Source: Faecalicatena sp.
GTDB taxonomy: Bacteria > Bacillota > Clostridia > Lachnospirales > Lachnospiraceae
Direction: 5' to 3'
DNA: 5,326 nucleotides
Assembly (NCBI GenBank): GCA_009774255.1
Contig: VSNK01000344.1
Coordinates: forward strand, 1 to 5,326
Below the pieces are notes generated by a model. The model had not been told where the DNA came from, did not search any database, and saw only the letters and a list, made by a program, of their open reading frames with translations. A program made the translations under genes and the position numbers. Of the stretch, positions 1-5,056 are shown one piece after another; positions within the stretch are counted from its first letter, which is position 1; each line of letters starts with the position of its first letter.

Positions 1-339
1 TACCGCCATTACGGGAAAGCGGCAAATTACCTCTACGTGATCGCGGCAAATGTCTGCAACGACTATTACAGAAAAAACAAGGCTGGGAACCGGAATACGC
101 TTCCCATCGAGGTACTGGCGGAAAGCCCTGATCTCAAGGCAGAGGATCTGGAGCGGACTCTGGACGTCCGAAGGGCCCTGGATGCCCTTCCGGAGGAATT
201 GCGGGAGGTTGCTGTCCTGTATTTCCAGCAGGAACAGAAGCAGAAGGATATCGCCAGAATCTTGGGAATCGGACTTCCGCTTGTAAAATACAGGATCCGG
301 AAGATCCGGGAATGGATGTCCGATTATTTTGAAATGTAA
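1..339 (+). CDS. ECF-like RNA polymerase sigma-70 factor, 5' end outside window
   Basis: The frame is open from base 1 to the TAA at 337-339, so the true start lies upstream of the window; the GTG at 37 is internal. The visible 112 residues begin in sigma region 2.3/2.4 (AANYLYVIAANVCNDYYRK, the usual 'WLY-IA-N---D--R' pattern). A short acidic linker follows, then region 4: ALDALPEELREVAVLYF, then the helix-turn-helix QKDIARILGIGLPLVKYRI, which would contact the -35 element. ECF-type factors recruit core RNA polymerase to a small set of promoters, often including their own operon. The genes downstream are a membrane protein and an ABC exporter on the same strand, so this factor probably drives that operon. 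The membrane protein could act as its partner or anti-sigma, but nothing in the sequence proves it. The stop codon lies inside the left copy of the target duplication of the 340-473 element. The family call is firm; the specific regulon is unknown. Confidence 0.9.
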   Translation, partial: YRHYGKAANYLYVIAANVCNDYYRKNKAGNRNTLPIEVLAESPDLKAEDLERTLDVRRALDALPEELREVAVLYFQQEQKQKDIARILGIGLPLVKYRIRKIREWMSDYFEM

Positions 340-481
340 GTAACTACTCAGTACCTTCGTAGTTACGCCGCAATCCCATGAAAATTGCCTGCGGCAATGG
401 GGATTGCTCTTGCGATTTATACGTTTTCGTACGGATAGCGCAGTAAATGCGCTATCCTGTGCTGAGTAGTTACAAATGTAA
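332..481. repeat. 8-bp target-site duplication flanking the 340-473 element
   Basis: AAATGTAA occurs at 332-339 and again at 474-481, directly abutting the outer bases of the inverted repeats. Removing the element and one copy restores a gap of only about 36 bases between the sigma factor stop and the next ATG. It also regenerates a 17-bp imperfect tandem repeat: TTATTTTGAAATGTAAC followed by TTATTTTGAAATATAAC, with one mismatch. Confidence 0.8.
340..473. mobile_element. 134-bp miniature inverted-repeat element (MITE), IS66-like ends
   Basis: The ends are a perfect 12-bp inverted repeat: GTAACTACTCAG at 340-351 and CTGAGTAGTTAC at 462-473. The element is bounded by an exact 8-bp direct repeat AAATGTAA (332-339 and 474-481), as expected for a target-site duplication. 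It encodes no protein. Inside are a long interrupted hairpin at 370-407 (GCAATCCC/GGGATTGC around ATTGCC-TGC-GGCAAT), a small one at 420-431 (TACG-TTTT-CGTA) and a 9-bp stem at 433-441/449-457 (GGATAGCGC/GCGCTATCC). IS66-family elements are known for ends beginning GTAA and 8-bp duplications, so mobilisation in trans by an IS66-type transposase is a reasonable inference. The element sits inside the operon and would be transcribed as a highly folded RNA between the sigma factor and the membrane protein gene. Confidence 0.8.
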
Positions 482-502
482 CTTATTTTGAAATATAACT
501 AT

Positions 503-510
503 AGGAAGGA
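503..510 (+). promoter_or_regulatory. Ribosome binding site of the 517 gene
   Basis: AGGAAGGA ends six bases before the ATG at 517 and fixes that start. It lies outside the inserted element, so translation initiation of the membrane protein should have survived the insertion. Confidence 0.75.
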
Positions 511-516
511 GACTCC

Positions 517-1335
517 ATGAAAAGATCAGATGTTCAGATTAAAAAATATCTCACGCCGGAGGAACACATTTCCCACACTGCATCCGGCCCTGCCGGACTT
601 TGCGATCCTGCCGGACTTTGCGGCTCTGATGGCCTCCGCCTGCGGGAGACCATCCGCCTATCCAAAGCGGCGTTTTACGAAATGGAAGCGCAGGGACAGC
701 TTTCCCGCGCAGAGTTCATTTATCAGCAGAGCAGATATATCCGGAAACGCTGGTGGATGCTGCAGGCGGCGCTCCTGCTCATCCTGTGGTTCCTGCTGTC
801 CGTCTCGGAAAGCGGAGCTGTCGTCCGCAAATGCATGGGAGGCACGGCGCCGCTGTTTGCCATCCTCCTGCTTCCGGAGCTGTGGAAAAACAGGAGCACG
901 GACGCGACGGATATTGAAGGAACGGCATTCTATTCCCTGCGGCAGGTCTACGCGGCCCGGATCTTCTTGTTTGCGATCGTGGATTTCCTGCTGCTGGGCA
1001 CATTTTTTGCTGCTGTCGTTCTGACCGGGAAAATGCTGCCGCAGGAGGTTCTGTTCCAGTTCTTCCTGCCCTATTCGGTGACCTGCTGCATCTGCTTTCG
1101 CACGCTGTACAGCCGGAGAATGGGATCCGAGCCGTTTGCGCTGCTGGCGTGCACCGTGTGGTGTGTCCTCTGGATCCAGCTTGCGGCAAATGAAAGAATC
1201 TACGAAATGCTCTCCGCCCCTGCCTGTCTTGCCGTGACCCTTGCCGCGGCCTTTTATACCGGCTACTGCGTTTTCCACGGACAGAAGGGGTGGAGGAATA
1301 TCTATACGGAGGGAGGAAAACTAACATGGAACTGA
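517..1335 (+). CDS. Six-helix integral membrane protein of a sigma factor/ABC transporter operon, function unknown
   Basis: This is a 272-residue protein. Its cytoplasmic-looking N-terminal part (1-75) begins MKRSDVQIKKYLTPEEHISH and contains the charged stretch YEMEAQGQLSRAEFIYQQSRYIRKRWW, split here as residues 54-69 and 70-80. About six hydrophobic segments follow at roughly 80-97, 107-123, 148-170, 175-197, 205-223 and 232-252. There is no signal peptide and no catalytic motif that I recognise. I recall similar proteins in clostridial operons between a sigma factor and an ABC ATPase. Possible roles are an accessory membrane subunit of the transporter or a regulator of the sigma factor; neither is shown. 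A short internal duplication gives the repeat PAGLCD-PAGLCG at residues 25-36. The 3' end overlaps the ATPase start by 10 bases, which supports co-translation. The reading frame is secure; the function is not. Confidence 0.85.
   Translation: MKRSDVQIKKYLTPEEHISHTASGPAGLCDPAGLCGSDGLRLRETIRLSKAAFYEMEAQGQLSRAEFIYQQSRYIRKRWWMLQAALLLILWFLLSVSESGAVVRKCMGGTAPLFAILLLPELWKNRSTDATDIEGTAFYSLRQVYAARIFLFAIVDFLLLGTFFAAVVLTGKMLPQEVLFQFFLPYSVTCCICFRTLYSRRMGSEPFALLACTVWCVLWIQLAANERIYEMLSAPACLAVTLAAAFYTGYCVFHGQKGWRNIYTEGGKLTWN
589..622 (+). repeat. 16-bp direct repeat (period 18) inside the membrane protein gene
   Basis: CCTGCCGGACTTTGCG occurs at 589-604 and 607-622. The period of 18 keeps the reading frame and encodes PAGLC twice. 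It looks like a recent slippage duplication that lengthens the linker between the N-terminal motif YLTPEEHIS and the helix beginning LRLRETIRLSK. Confidence 0.8.
1308..1316 (+). promoter_or_regulatory. Ribosome binding site that decides the ABC ATPase start
   Basis: GGAGGGAGG lies nine bases before the ATG at 1326. The in-frame ATG at 1290 lies upstream of it and would add 12 residues (MEEYLYGGRKTN) not expected in this family, where the protein normally begins at the first beta strand (MELTITNLTKQF). Confidence 0.7.
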
Positions 1336-2225
1336 CGATCACAAACCTGACAAAACAATTTCAGGACATTACGGCAGTGGATCACATTTCCTGCACGCTC
1401 ACCAGCGGAGTATACGGACTGCTCGGTGTCAACGGGGCAGGCAAGACGACGCTCATGCGCATGCTGTGTACGCTGCTGAAACCAACCCAGGGGCAGATCA
1501 CCTGGAACGGGACGGATATTTTTGAGATGGGCCGGGAATACCGCAGGCTTCTAGGATACCTGCCCCAGGATTTTGGATACTACCCGGATTTTTCTATCCA
1601 GGACTATCTGTTGTACATTGCGTCCCTCAAGGGGCTGCGCCCGGCATACGCGAAAAAGCAGGCCGAGGTTTTACTGAACCAGGTGGGCCTGGCAAAGGTG
1701 AAAAACCGGAAAATGAAAAAGCTGTCCGGAGGGATGAAGCGCCGCGCGGGCATTGCGCAGGCCATGCTCAACAACCCGCGGATCCTGATCATGGATGAAC
1801 CTACGGCCGGGCTGGATCCCAACGAGCGTATCCGTTTTCGGAACCTGATCAGCGAGCTGGCCAAGGAGCGGCTTGTCCTGCTCTCGACCCACATCGTATC
1901 AGATATCGAATATATCGCGAATGAAATCCTTCTGATGAAGCAGGGCCGGATCTGTCTGTCCGGAACCGCGGAAGAACTCACTGCCTCCATAGACGAGAAG
2001 GTATGGACCGTCCGGGTCAAAAGCCAGTCGGCCGATTCCTGGATGAAGGCATACAAGGTGGCAAATGTAAAGACTCTGCACGGAGCAGAGTCAGCCTATA
2101 CGGAGCTGCGGCTTTTGTCAGCGCAAAGGCCCTCCCCCGGGGCGGTGGAGGAAGAAGCGACCGTGGAAGATGTATTTCTATATTATTTTGGTGAGAAAGC
2201 GGGTGAAGAATATGATGAAATATGA
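1326..2225 (+). CDS. ABC transporter ATP-binding protein
   Basis: This 299-residue nucleotide-binding subunit hydrolyses ATP at the inner face of the membrane to power the permease encoded next. Motifs are complete and in order: Walker A GVNGAGKTT (34-42), Q-loop YLPQDFGYYP (Q81), signature LSGGMKRR (133-140), Walker B ILIMDEP with the D-loop AGLD (153-164), and the H-loop STH (H189). After about residue 215 a C-terminal extension of some 80 residues follows the family pattern of exporters of the CcmA/drug- or bacteriocin-resistance type (for example BcrA-like proteins) and ends in VEDVFLYYF. The start at 1326 is chosen for its ribosome binding site and the family's N-terminus. It overlaps the preceding gene by 10 bases and the permease by 14, so the subunits are probably made in a fixed ratio. 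The sequence shows an exporter-type ATPase but not its substrate. Confidence 0.95.
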   Translation: MELTITNLTKQFQDITAVDHISCTLTSGVYGLLGVNGAGKTTLMRMLCTLLKPTQGQITWNGTDIFEMGREYRRLLGYLPQDFGYYPDFSIQDYLLYIASLKGLRPAYAKKQAEVLLNQVGLAKVKNRKMKKLSGGMKRRAGIAQAMLNNPRILIMDEPTAGLDPNERIRFRNLISELAKERLVLLSTHIVSDIEYIANEILLMKQGRICLSGTAEELTASIDEKVWTVRVKSQSADSWMKAYKVANVKTLHGAESAYTELRLLSAQRPSPGAVEEEATVEDVFLYYFGEKAGEEYDEI

Positions 2226-3438
2226 GATCAAAAAGGTATTTTCCAGGACGGGCGGCCGGGTTGCGCTCCTGCTGCTCCTTGCGGTACTGGGGATCACGTG
2301 TTTCGCGGCGCTGGATGTCTCCTATGTCAATGAAAACGGGGAAACTGAAACCGGCCCGTCCGCGATCGTGAAGCTGAAAGCGGCGCAAAAGGAATGGACA
2401 GGGGAACTGGACGAGGAAACCATCCGGCAGGTCATCCGTAAGAACCGCCAGATCCGGGAATCCCCGGAGGCGAAGGCAGACAATATACATCTCAATCAGA
2501 TTGCCTATAGCCGCGGGCAGGGGATCAGGGAAATACGTGACCTGCTAAATTGTTCTTATGGGGAAGGCTTTCAGGAATACGATTATTACCGGGCGGATTC
2601 CCTGACAGAAGAAGATGCCGGTTCGTTTTATACCAATCGGACGGCACTGCTGGCGGATTGGCTGGACACGGATGCGAAGGAGCAGTTTTCCGGCGCGGAG
2701 AAAGCGTTTCTGCTGGCTCAGTATGAAGAGCTTGAAACCCCATTTTCCTATGATTATATGAAAGGCTGGACACAGCTGTTTCAGTTAGCGCCGACCGTCA
2801 TCATGGTGATCACTCTGGTGCTGGGCTACCTTGTAGGAGGGATTTTTTCCAATGAATTTCTGTGGCGGTCGGACGCCATTTTCTTTTCTACGCTGCATGG
2901 GCGAAGCAAGGCGACCGCGGCCAAAATCCGGGCCGGCTTCTGTATCGTCACTGTGGTCTACTGGGCCGCCGTCCTGCTTTATACCGCGGTCATCCTGCTC
3001 TGCCTGGGTGCGGACGGCTGGTCCTGTCCGGTGCAGGCTGACTGGGTAAGCTGGAAATGCTTTTACCACATTTCCGTTTTGGGAAAATATCTCCTGATCG
3101 TATCCGGCGGATACATCGGATGCCTGTTCATTTCCTTCCTCAGTATGCTGGTATCGGCAAAGACAAGGTCTACCGTGATCGCGGTGACCGTCCCGTTTGT
3201 GCTGATATTTGTCCCGTCATTCCTGGCAAATATCCACAGTCCGGCGGTCAGCAGGATCCTGGGGCTCCTGCCGGACCAGCTCCTCCAGGTCGGAACGGCG
3301 CTCAATTTGTTCAGCCTGTATTTCATCGGCGGAAAAACAGTAGGCTCCGTACCGGTGCTTCTGGTGCTGTACGCAGTGCTGACGGCGGTGCTGCTGCCGG
3401 TACTCTACCGGGAGTATATGGGGAAAGAAATCGGGTAA
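2212..3438 (+). CDS. ABC-2-type transporter permease
   Basis: This 408-residue integral membrane subunit is the likely partner of the preceding ATPase. After a short cytoplasmic start (MMKYEIKKVFSR), one helix spans about residues 16-35. A large, charged extracytoplasmic domain occupies about 36-190, rich in Glu/Asp, Tyr and Gln. Five more helices follow at about 192-213, 241-265, 292-316, 321-340 and 379-398. One helix, a long loop and five helices is the usual ABC-2 permease plan. ATG codons at 2212 and 2215 are both possible; GGGTGA at 2201-2206 serves either, so one N-terminal residue is uncertain. The longer frame from 2170 lies deep inside the ATPase gene and lacks a ribosome binding site. 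No clear rho-independent terminator follows the TAA. Its job is probably export or removal of a peptide- or lipid-like compound, by analogy only. Confidence 0.9.
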   Translation: MMKYEIKKVFSRTGGRVALLLLLAVLGITCFAALDVSYVNENGETETGPSAIVKLKAAQKEWTGELDEETIRQVIRKNRQIRESPEAKADNIHLNQIAYSRGQGIREIRDLLNCSYGEGFQEYDYYRADSLTEEDAGSFYTNRTALLADWLDTDAKEQFSGAEKAFLLAQYEELETPFSYDYMKGWTQLFQLAPTVIMVITLVLGYLVGGIFSNEFLWRSDAIFFSTLHGRSKATAAKIRAGFCIVTVVYWAAVLLYTAVILLCLGADGWSCPVQADWVSWKCFYHISVLGKYLLIVSGGYIGCLFISFLSMLVSAKTRSTVIAVTVPFVLIFVPSFLANIHSPAVSRILGLLPDQLLQVGTALNLFSLYFIGGKTVGSVPVLLVLYAVLTAVLLPVLYREYMGKEIG

Positions 3439-3601
3439 TTTATACTGCGCCAGATTTCATCGGCCGTGAGTATAATTTAAAAACTTTTTCCGACGTCATG
3501 ACAATATATACATGCCTGGGGCTGCTCCTCTATGGTTACAGGTCACCCCTTCACTAGGCGTGACCTGTGTTATCCCCAATTAGCAGGAACAATAAAGCTT
3601 T
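3439..3601. other. Non-coding stretch with a hairpin, downstream of the operon
   Basis: No credible gene lies here. The one clear structure is a 9-bp perfect inverted repeat, ACAGGTCAC at 3538-3546 and GTGACCTGT at 3560-3568, with a 13-base loop. It is not followed by a T-run on either strand, so it is a poor rho-independent terminator. It could be a transposon end or protein-binding site. The segment lies between the healthy operon and the relaxase debris and probably includes the junction between them. Confidence 0.5.
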
Positions 3602-3790
3602 CTGGCAGGCGGCTGGCCCCATGTGGACGGTGGGGATTTGGTTAATCCCCTGTCGGGCATAGGAGCGCAGGCCAAGCCGTTCCGGGCGGTCGTTTGATTC
3701 TTTCGCCGTTCCCGTCAAGGTCGTATACCTTGCAACACTTGGGGAGCCATTTTCCTTTTTCGTCCATCGTCCGCATGGCAAGCAGGATAC
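3602..3790 (-). pseudogene. MobA/MobL-family relaxase remnant, internally deleted and frameshifted
   Basis: Reading the minus strand from about 3790, one frame gives ILLAMRTMDEKGKW, then LPKCCKVYDLDGNGERIK. I recognise this as the stretch of MobA/MobL relaxases usually seen as HILLTMRPMDEKG-WLPK-RKVYDLDENGERIR. A second frame then gives NDRPERLGLRSYARQG and INQIPTVHMGPAACQ, the relaxase segment normally found some 40 residues later. The intervening block is missing and the frame changes at the join, so this is a dead fragment. Homology stops abruptly at about 3602, after AACQ. Intact relaxases nick the transfer origin of mobilizable elements and are far longer (several hundred residues). The fragment has the same orientation as the tnpV remnant, so both may come from one mobilizable transposon. 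The TTG-initiated open frame across it is not a real gene. Confidence 0.75.
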
Positions 3791-3816
3791 CTTTTTTAGA
3801 TCTCCTGCTTGGGTGT

Positions 3817-3832
3817 GCCGCTAATAGGCGGC
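3817..3832. repeat. Small GC-rich hairpin followed by T-rich DNA
   Basis: GCCGC (3817-3821) pairs with GCGGC (3828-3832) around a 6-base loop. On the plus strand it is followed by the T-rich bases 3836-3850, ending in a run of six T. It is another candidate weak terminator, lying just beyond the relaxase remnant. Confidence 0.3.
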
Positions 3833-3859
3833 GAGTTATTTTAGTTTTTTGATGGGCTG

Positions 3860-3885
3860 CCAGTTCGTCAAACTGGAATTTTTCT
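3860..3885 (+). terminator. Possible rho-independent terminator, plus-strand direction
   Basis: A 6-bp stem CCAGTT (3860-3865)/AACTGG (3871-3876) with a 5-base loop is followed by AATTTTT. The stem is short, so this is weak. It would stop plus-strand transcription just before the convergent toxin/partner unit. On the minus strand there is no T-run after the stem, so it does not obviously end that unit. Confidence 0.35.
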
Positions 3886-3913
3886 CTTACTCATTCATCC
3901 AAATAACAAGATA

Positions 3914-4138
3914 TCAGTCTTCAGGATGCTTTTCACCAATAATATTACCGTCGGAATCATAAATCCCATCATCTAAAAACTTATGCGCCTCCAAATAATC
4001 TTCCTGTGTTGGTATTGGCAATAATGCGATAACCTGATCAATAATAGAATCCGATGCATTTTCAAGTATTTCCCTTACATCTGTCGGAGTCAAGCCTCTG
4101 ACAAATTCCATAGAAATAGCTTTAGGAATCGCGATCAT
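3914..4138 (-). CDS. 74-residue protein, candidate antitoxin partner of the PemK/MazF-like toxin
   Basis: I do not recognise this family. The protein begins MIAIPKAISMEFVRGLTP. It has a probable helical middle (TDVREILENASDSIIDQVIALLP) and a strongly acidic tail (DDGIYDSDGNIIGEKHPED), with no cysteines. Its ATG overlaps the toxin's TGA in an ATGA tetranucleotide, and GGGGAGGAG lies just upstream inside the toxin gene, so it should be translated by coupling to the toxin. Small size, acidic tail and coupling to a MazF-like gene all suit an antitoxin that binds the toxin and masks its RNA-binding face. I see no ribbon-helix-helix, AbrB-like or helix-turn-helix DNA-binding domain. The second-place position is reversed relative to classical mazEF. 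It could instead be an unrelated cargo protein. The reading frame is well supported; the role is inference. Confidence 0.65.
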   Translation of the reverse strand: MIAIPKAISMEFVRGLTPTDVREILENASDSIIDQVIALLPIPTQEDYLEAHKFLDDGIYDSDGNIIGEKHPED

Positions 4139-4542
4139 AATATCTCCTCCCCATAATTCTGTGTCGTTTGTCTATGTGCTAATACTGCGAGATTATGCAA
4201 TGTATTCACTGCTTTTAAATCATTGAGCGACAATCTTCCAGTTCCTTCGCATTGTGTATTATCTGATACTAATAATTCCTTGTCCGCAAGAACATATGAT
4301 ATCTTAGGCAATCCACTTTGCTGTAAATCCTTAATTTTATAAGCATAGGGATATTTTTTTGAATCCTGATACTTTTCCACACTGCTTATTTTTAATAAGA
4401 CAACCTTCGTTTTTCCGTTCTCATATGACAAAACAACGGCAGGCCTTCTTTTATACTTATTTTTATCCTCATATGGATAATCAATATATACCACTGACCC
4501 TGCTCCTAAAATACTAATAGGTATTTTTATTTTTTGCTCCAT
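4135..4542 (-). CDS. PemK/MazF-like type II toxin (probable endoribonuclease)
   Basis: This 135-residue protein has the PemK/MazF fold signature. An N-terminal beta strand GAGSVVYIDYPYED (13-26) precedes the basic turn KYKRRPAVVLS (29-39), which matches the family's 'RRP-VVLS' motif. The strand KTKVVLLKISS (44-54) and a C-terminal helix LSLNDLKAVNTLHNLAVL (104-121) follow. Length is near the usual 110-130. Family members cut mRNA at short sequences to slow growth. The conserved Thr/Ser after the second strand is probably among S53/S54, but I cannot confirm the active site. The frame stays open upstream to 4743. The start at 4542 is preferred because AAGGAGG lies ten bases before it, a near-consensus promoter ends 22 bases upstream, and the longer frame runs through an inserted element. 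The AT-rich composition differs from the exporter operon and suggests separate acquisition. The reading frame and family are well supported; toxicity is untested. Confidence 0.8.
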   Translation of the reverse strand: MEQKIKIPISILGAGSVVYIDYPYEDKNKYKRRPAVVLSYENGKTKVVLLKISSVEKYQDSKKYPYAYKIKDLQQSGLPKISYVLADKELLVSDNTQCEGTGRLSLNDLKAVNTLHNLAVLAHRQTTQNYGEEIL

Positions 4543-4552
4543 CCCTGCCAAT

Positions 4553-4559
4553 CCTCCTT
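4553..4559 (-). promoter_or_regulatory. Ribosome binding site of the toxin gene
   Basis: AAGGAGG on the minus strand lies ten bases before the ATG at 4542. The spacing is slightly long and the site is at the predicted 5' end of the mRNA, so transcription start choice could tune toxin translation. Confidence 0.65.
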
Positions 4560-4564
4560 GCTTC

Positions 4565-4593
4565 ATTATAATAGCAGACGCAATATTTGACAA
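4565..4593 (-). promoter_or_regulatory. Near-consensus housekeeping (sigma-A) promoter of the toxin unit
   Basis: On the minus strand TTGTCA (4593-4588, one base from TTGACA) is followed by a 17-base spacer and a perfect TATAAT (4570-4565). Transcription should begin at about 4557-4559. That puts the start almost on the AAGGAGG sequence and gives a leader of only about 16 bases. The ATG at 4566-4564 overlaps the -10 box and cannot be the toxin start. Confidence 0.75.
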
Positions 4594-4633
4594 CCTTACA
4601 AAATTCTCCTTTACAAATTCCCGGTCAGGATAA

Positions 4634-4902
4634 GAAGCTGTAGAAAAATAAGTGATACAGATTGCGCAGGATATTTCTTCGGATGTGCAGGTCAAAAAAC
4701 GCAGTTCTACACTTCGTTTCGGTCCTTGCTGAACAAGCGTCACTGGCGCTTAGCAACGTAGTGGGCTTTGTCCTAAGGGGTTATCATGCGAAGCATGGTG
4801 GATTCCTTAGGGCTACGTCGAGGCTTTTTGCCCTGTGCAGCCGGAGAAATAGACAAGCCAAGATGTGTCACTTATTTTTCTACAACTCCTAAGGAAGCTG
4901 TA
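4634..4902. repeat. 9-bp direct repeat bracketing the 4640-4883 element, probable target duplication
   Basis: GAAGCTGTA is found at 4634-4642 and 4894-4902. The similarity extends outward as TAAG-AAGCTGTA versus TAAGGAAGCTGTA. The left copy overlaps the first three bases of the inverted repeat. The right copy stands ten bases outside the other end, so the geometry is not that of a simple insertion. On the minus strand the repeat reads TACAGCTTC, Tyr-Ser-Phe in the tnpV frame. Confidence 0.55.
4640..4883. mobile_element. 244-bp miniature element with about 60-bp imperfect inverted repeats, inserted in tnpV
   Basis: The outer 16 bases, GTAGAAAAATAAGTGA (4640-4655), are perfectly inverted at 4868-4883. 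The similarity continues inward without gaps to about 4698 and 4825. There ATTTCTTCGG lines up with ATTTCTCCGG, and the end of the block, CAGGTCAAAAA, with CAGGGCAAAAA. The core adds nested hairpins: AAGCG/CGCTT (4735-4739/4747-4751), CCTAAGG/CCTTAGG (4772-4778/4805-4811) and CATGC-GAA-GCATG (4785-4797). Almost the whole element could fold back on itself. No protein is encoded beyond short chance frames. A 9-bp direct repeat nearby (4634-4642 and 4894-4902) suggests the mobile unit may really be 4643-4893; the exact ends are unresolved. I cannot assign it to an IS family. Confidence 0.7.
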
Positions 4903-5056
4903 CCGTGCCAGGTGTTCCTGTTTGAGATATTCCCGATGCAGCCGCCCATAGCATCCGATGGGGCGATTCTCCTCCGGCAACTTCAAGTCCGGGATATAGT
5001 AGTCGCCTACCAGAATATAATCAATTCCGTTCAATTATATCAGGATTCTTACTAAC

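Larger units (their letters stand above)
4614..5053 (-). pseudogene. tnpV: TnpV-type transposon protein, frameshifted and interrupted
   Basis: From 5034 leftward the minus strand reads NGIDYILVGDYYIPDLK, then LPEENRPIGCYGRLHREYL and KQEHLARYSF. I recognise this as the N-terminal half of TnpV proteins (GDYYIPDL-LPEE, then PIG-YGR--REYL). These are roughly 120-residue proteins of uncertain function carried by clostridial mobilizable transposons such as Tn4451 relatives. The match ends at the 9-bp repeat bordering the inserted element; beyond it, at 4628-4614, the minus strand gives LTGNL, like the LLLTGKL that follows in TnpV. At the 5' end only a TTG (5034) is available. The preceding coding sense (SKNPDIIE, 5053-5030) is in another frame, so a small frameshift lies there too. 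The open frame running into the element to 4813 is an artefact. The gene is dead. Confidence 0.65.

Noticed and set aside
658..1278. Long minus-strand open frame of 206 codons opposite the membrane protein gene
   Set aside because: It is rich in Arg, Gln and Gly without domain character and mirrors a well-supported plus-strand gene in GC-rich DNA.
1290..1325. Upstream in-frame start for the ABC ATPase
   Set aside because: The ribosome binding site lies downstream of it, and the family N-terminus matches the start at 1326.
3057..3557. Plus-strand open frame running beyond the permease stop
   Set aside because: It overlaps most of the permease 3' end in another frame, is proline/glycine/arginine-rich and has no ribosome binding site.
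3538..3568. Hairpin as terminator of the exporter operon
   Set aside because: The stem is good but the loop is long and no T-run follows on either strand.
4543..4743. N-terminal extension of the toxin by 67 residues
   Set aside because: It would be read through the inserted element and across the unit's own promoter; the ATG at 4542 has the ribosome binding site.
4662..5055. Plus-strand open frames across the inserted element and tnpV
   Set aside because: They are composed of element repeats and the antisense of tnpV, with no supporting start signals.
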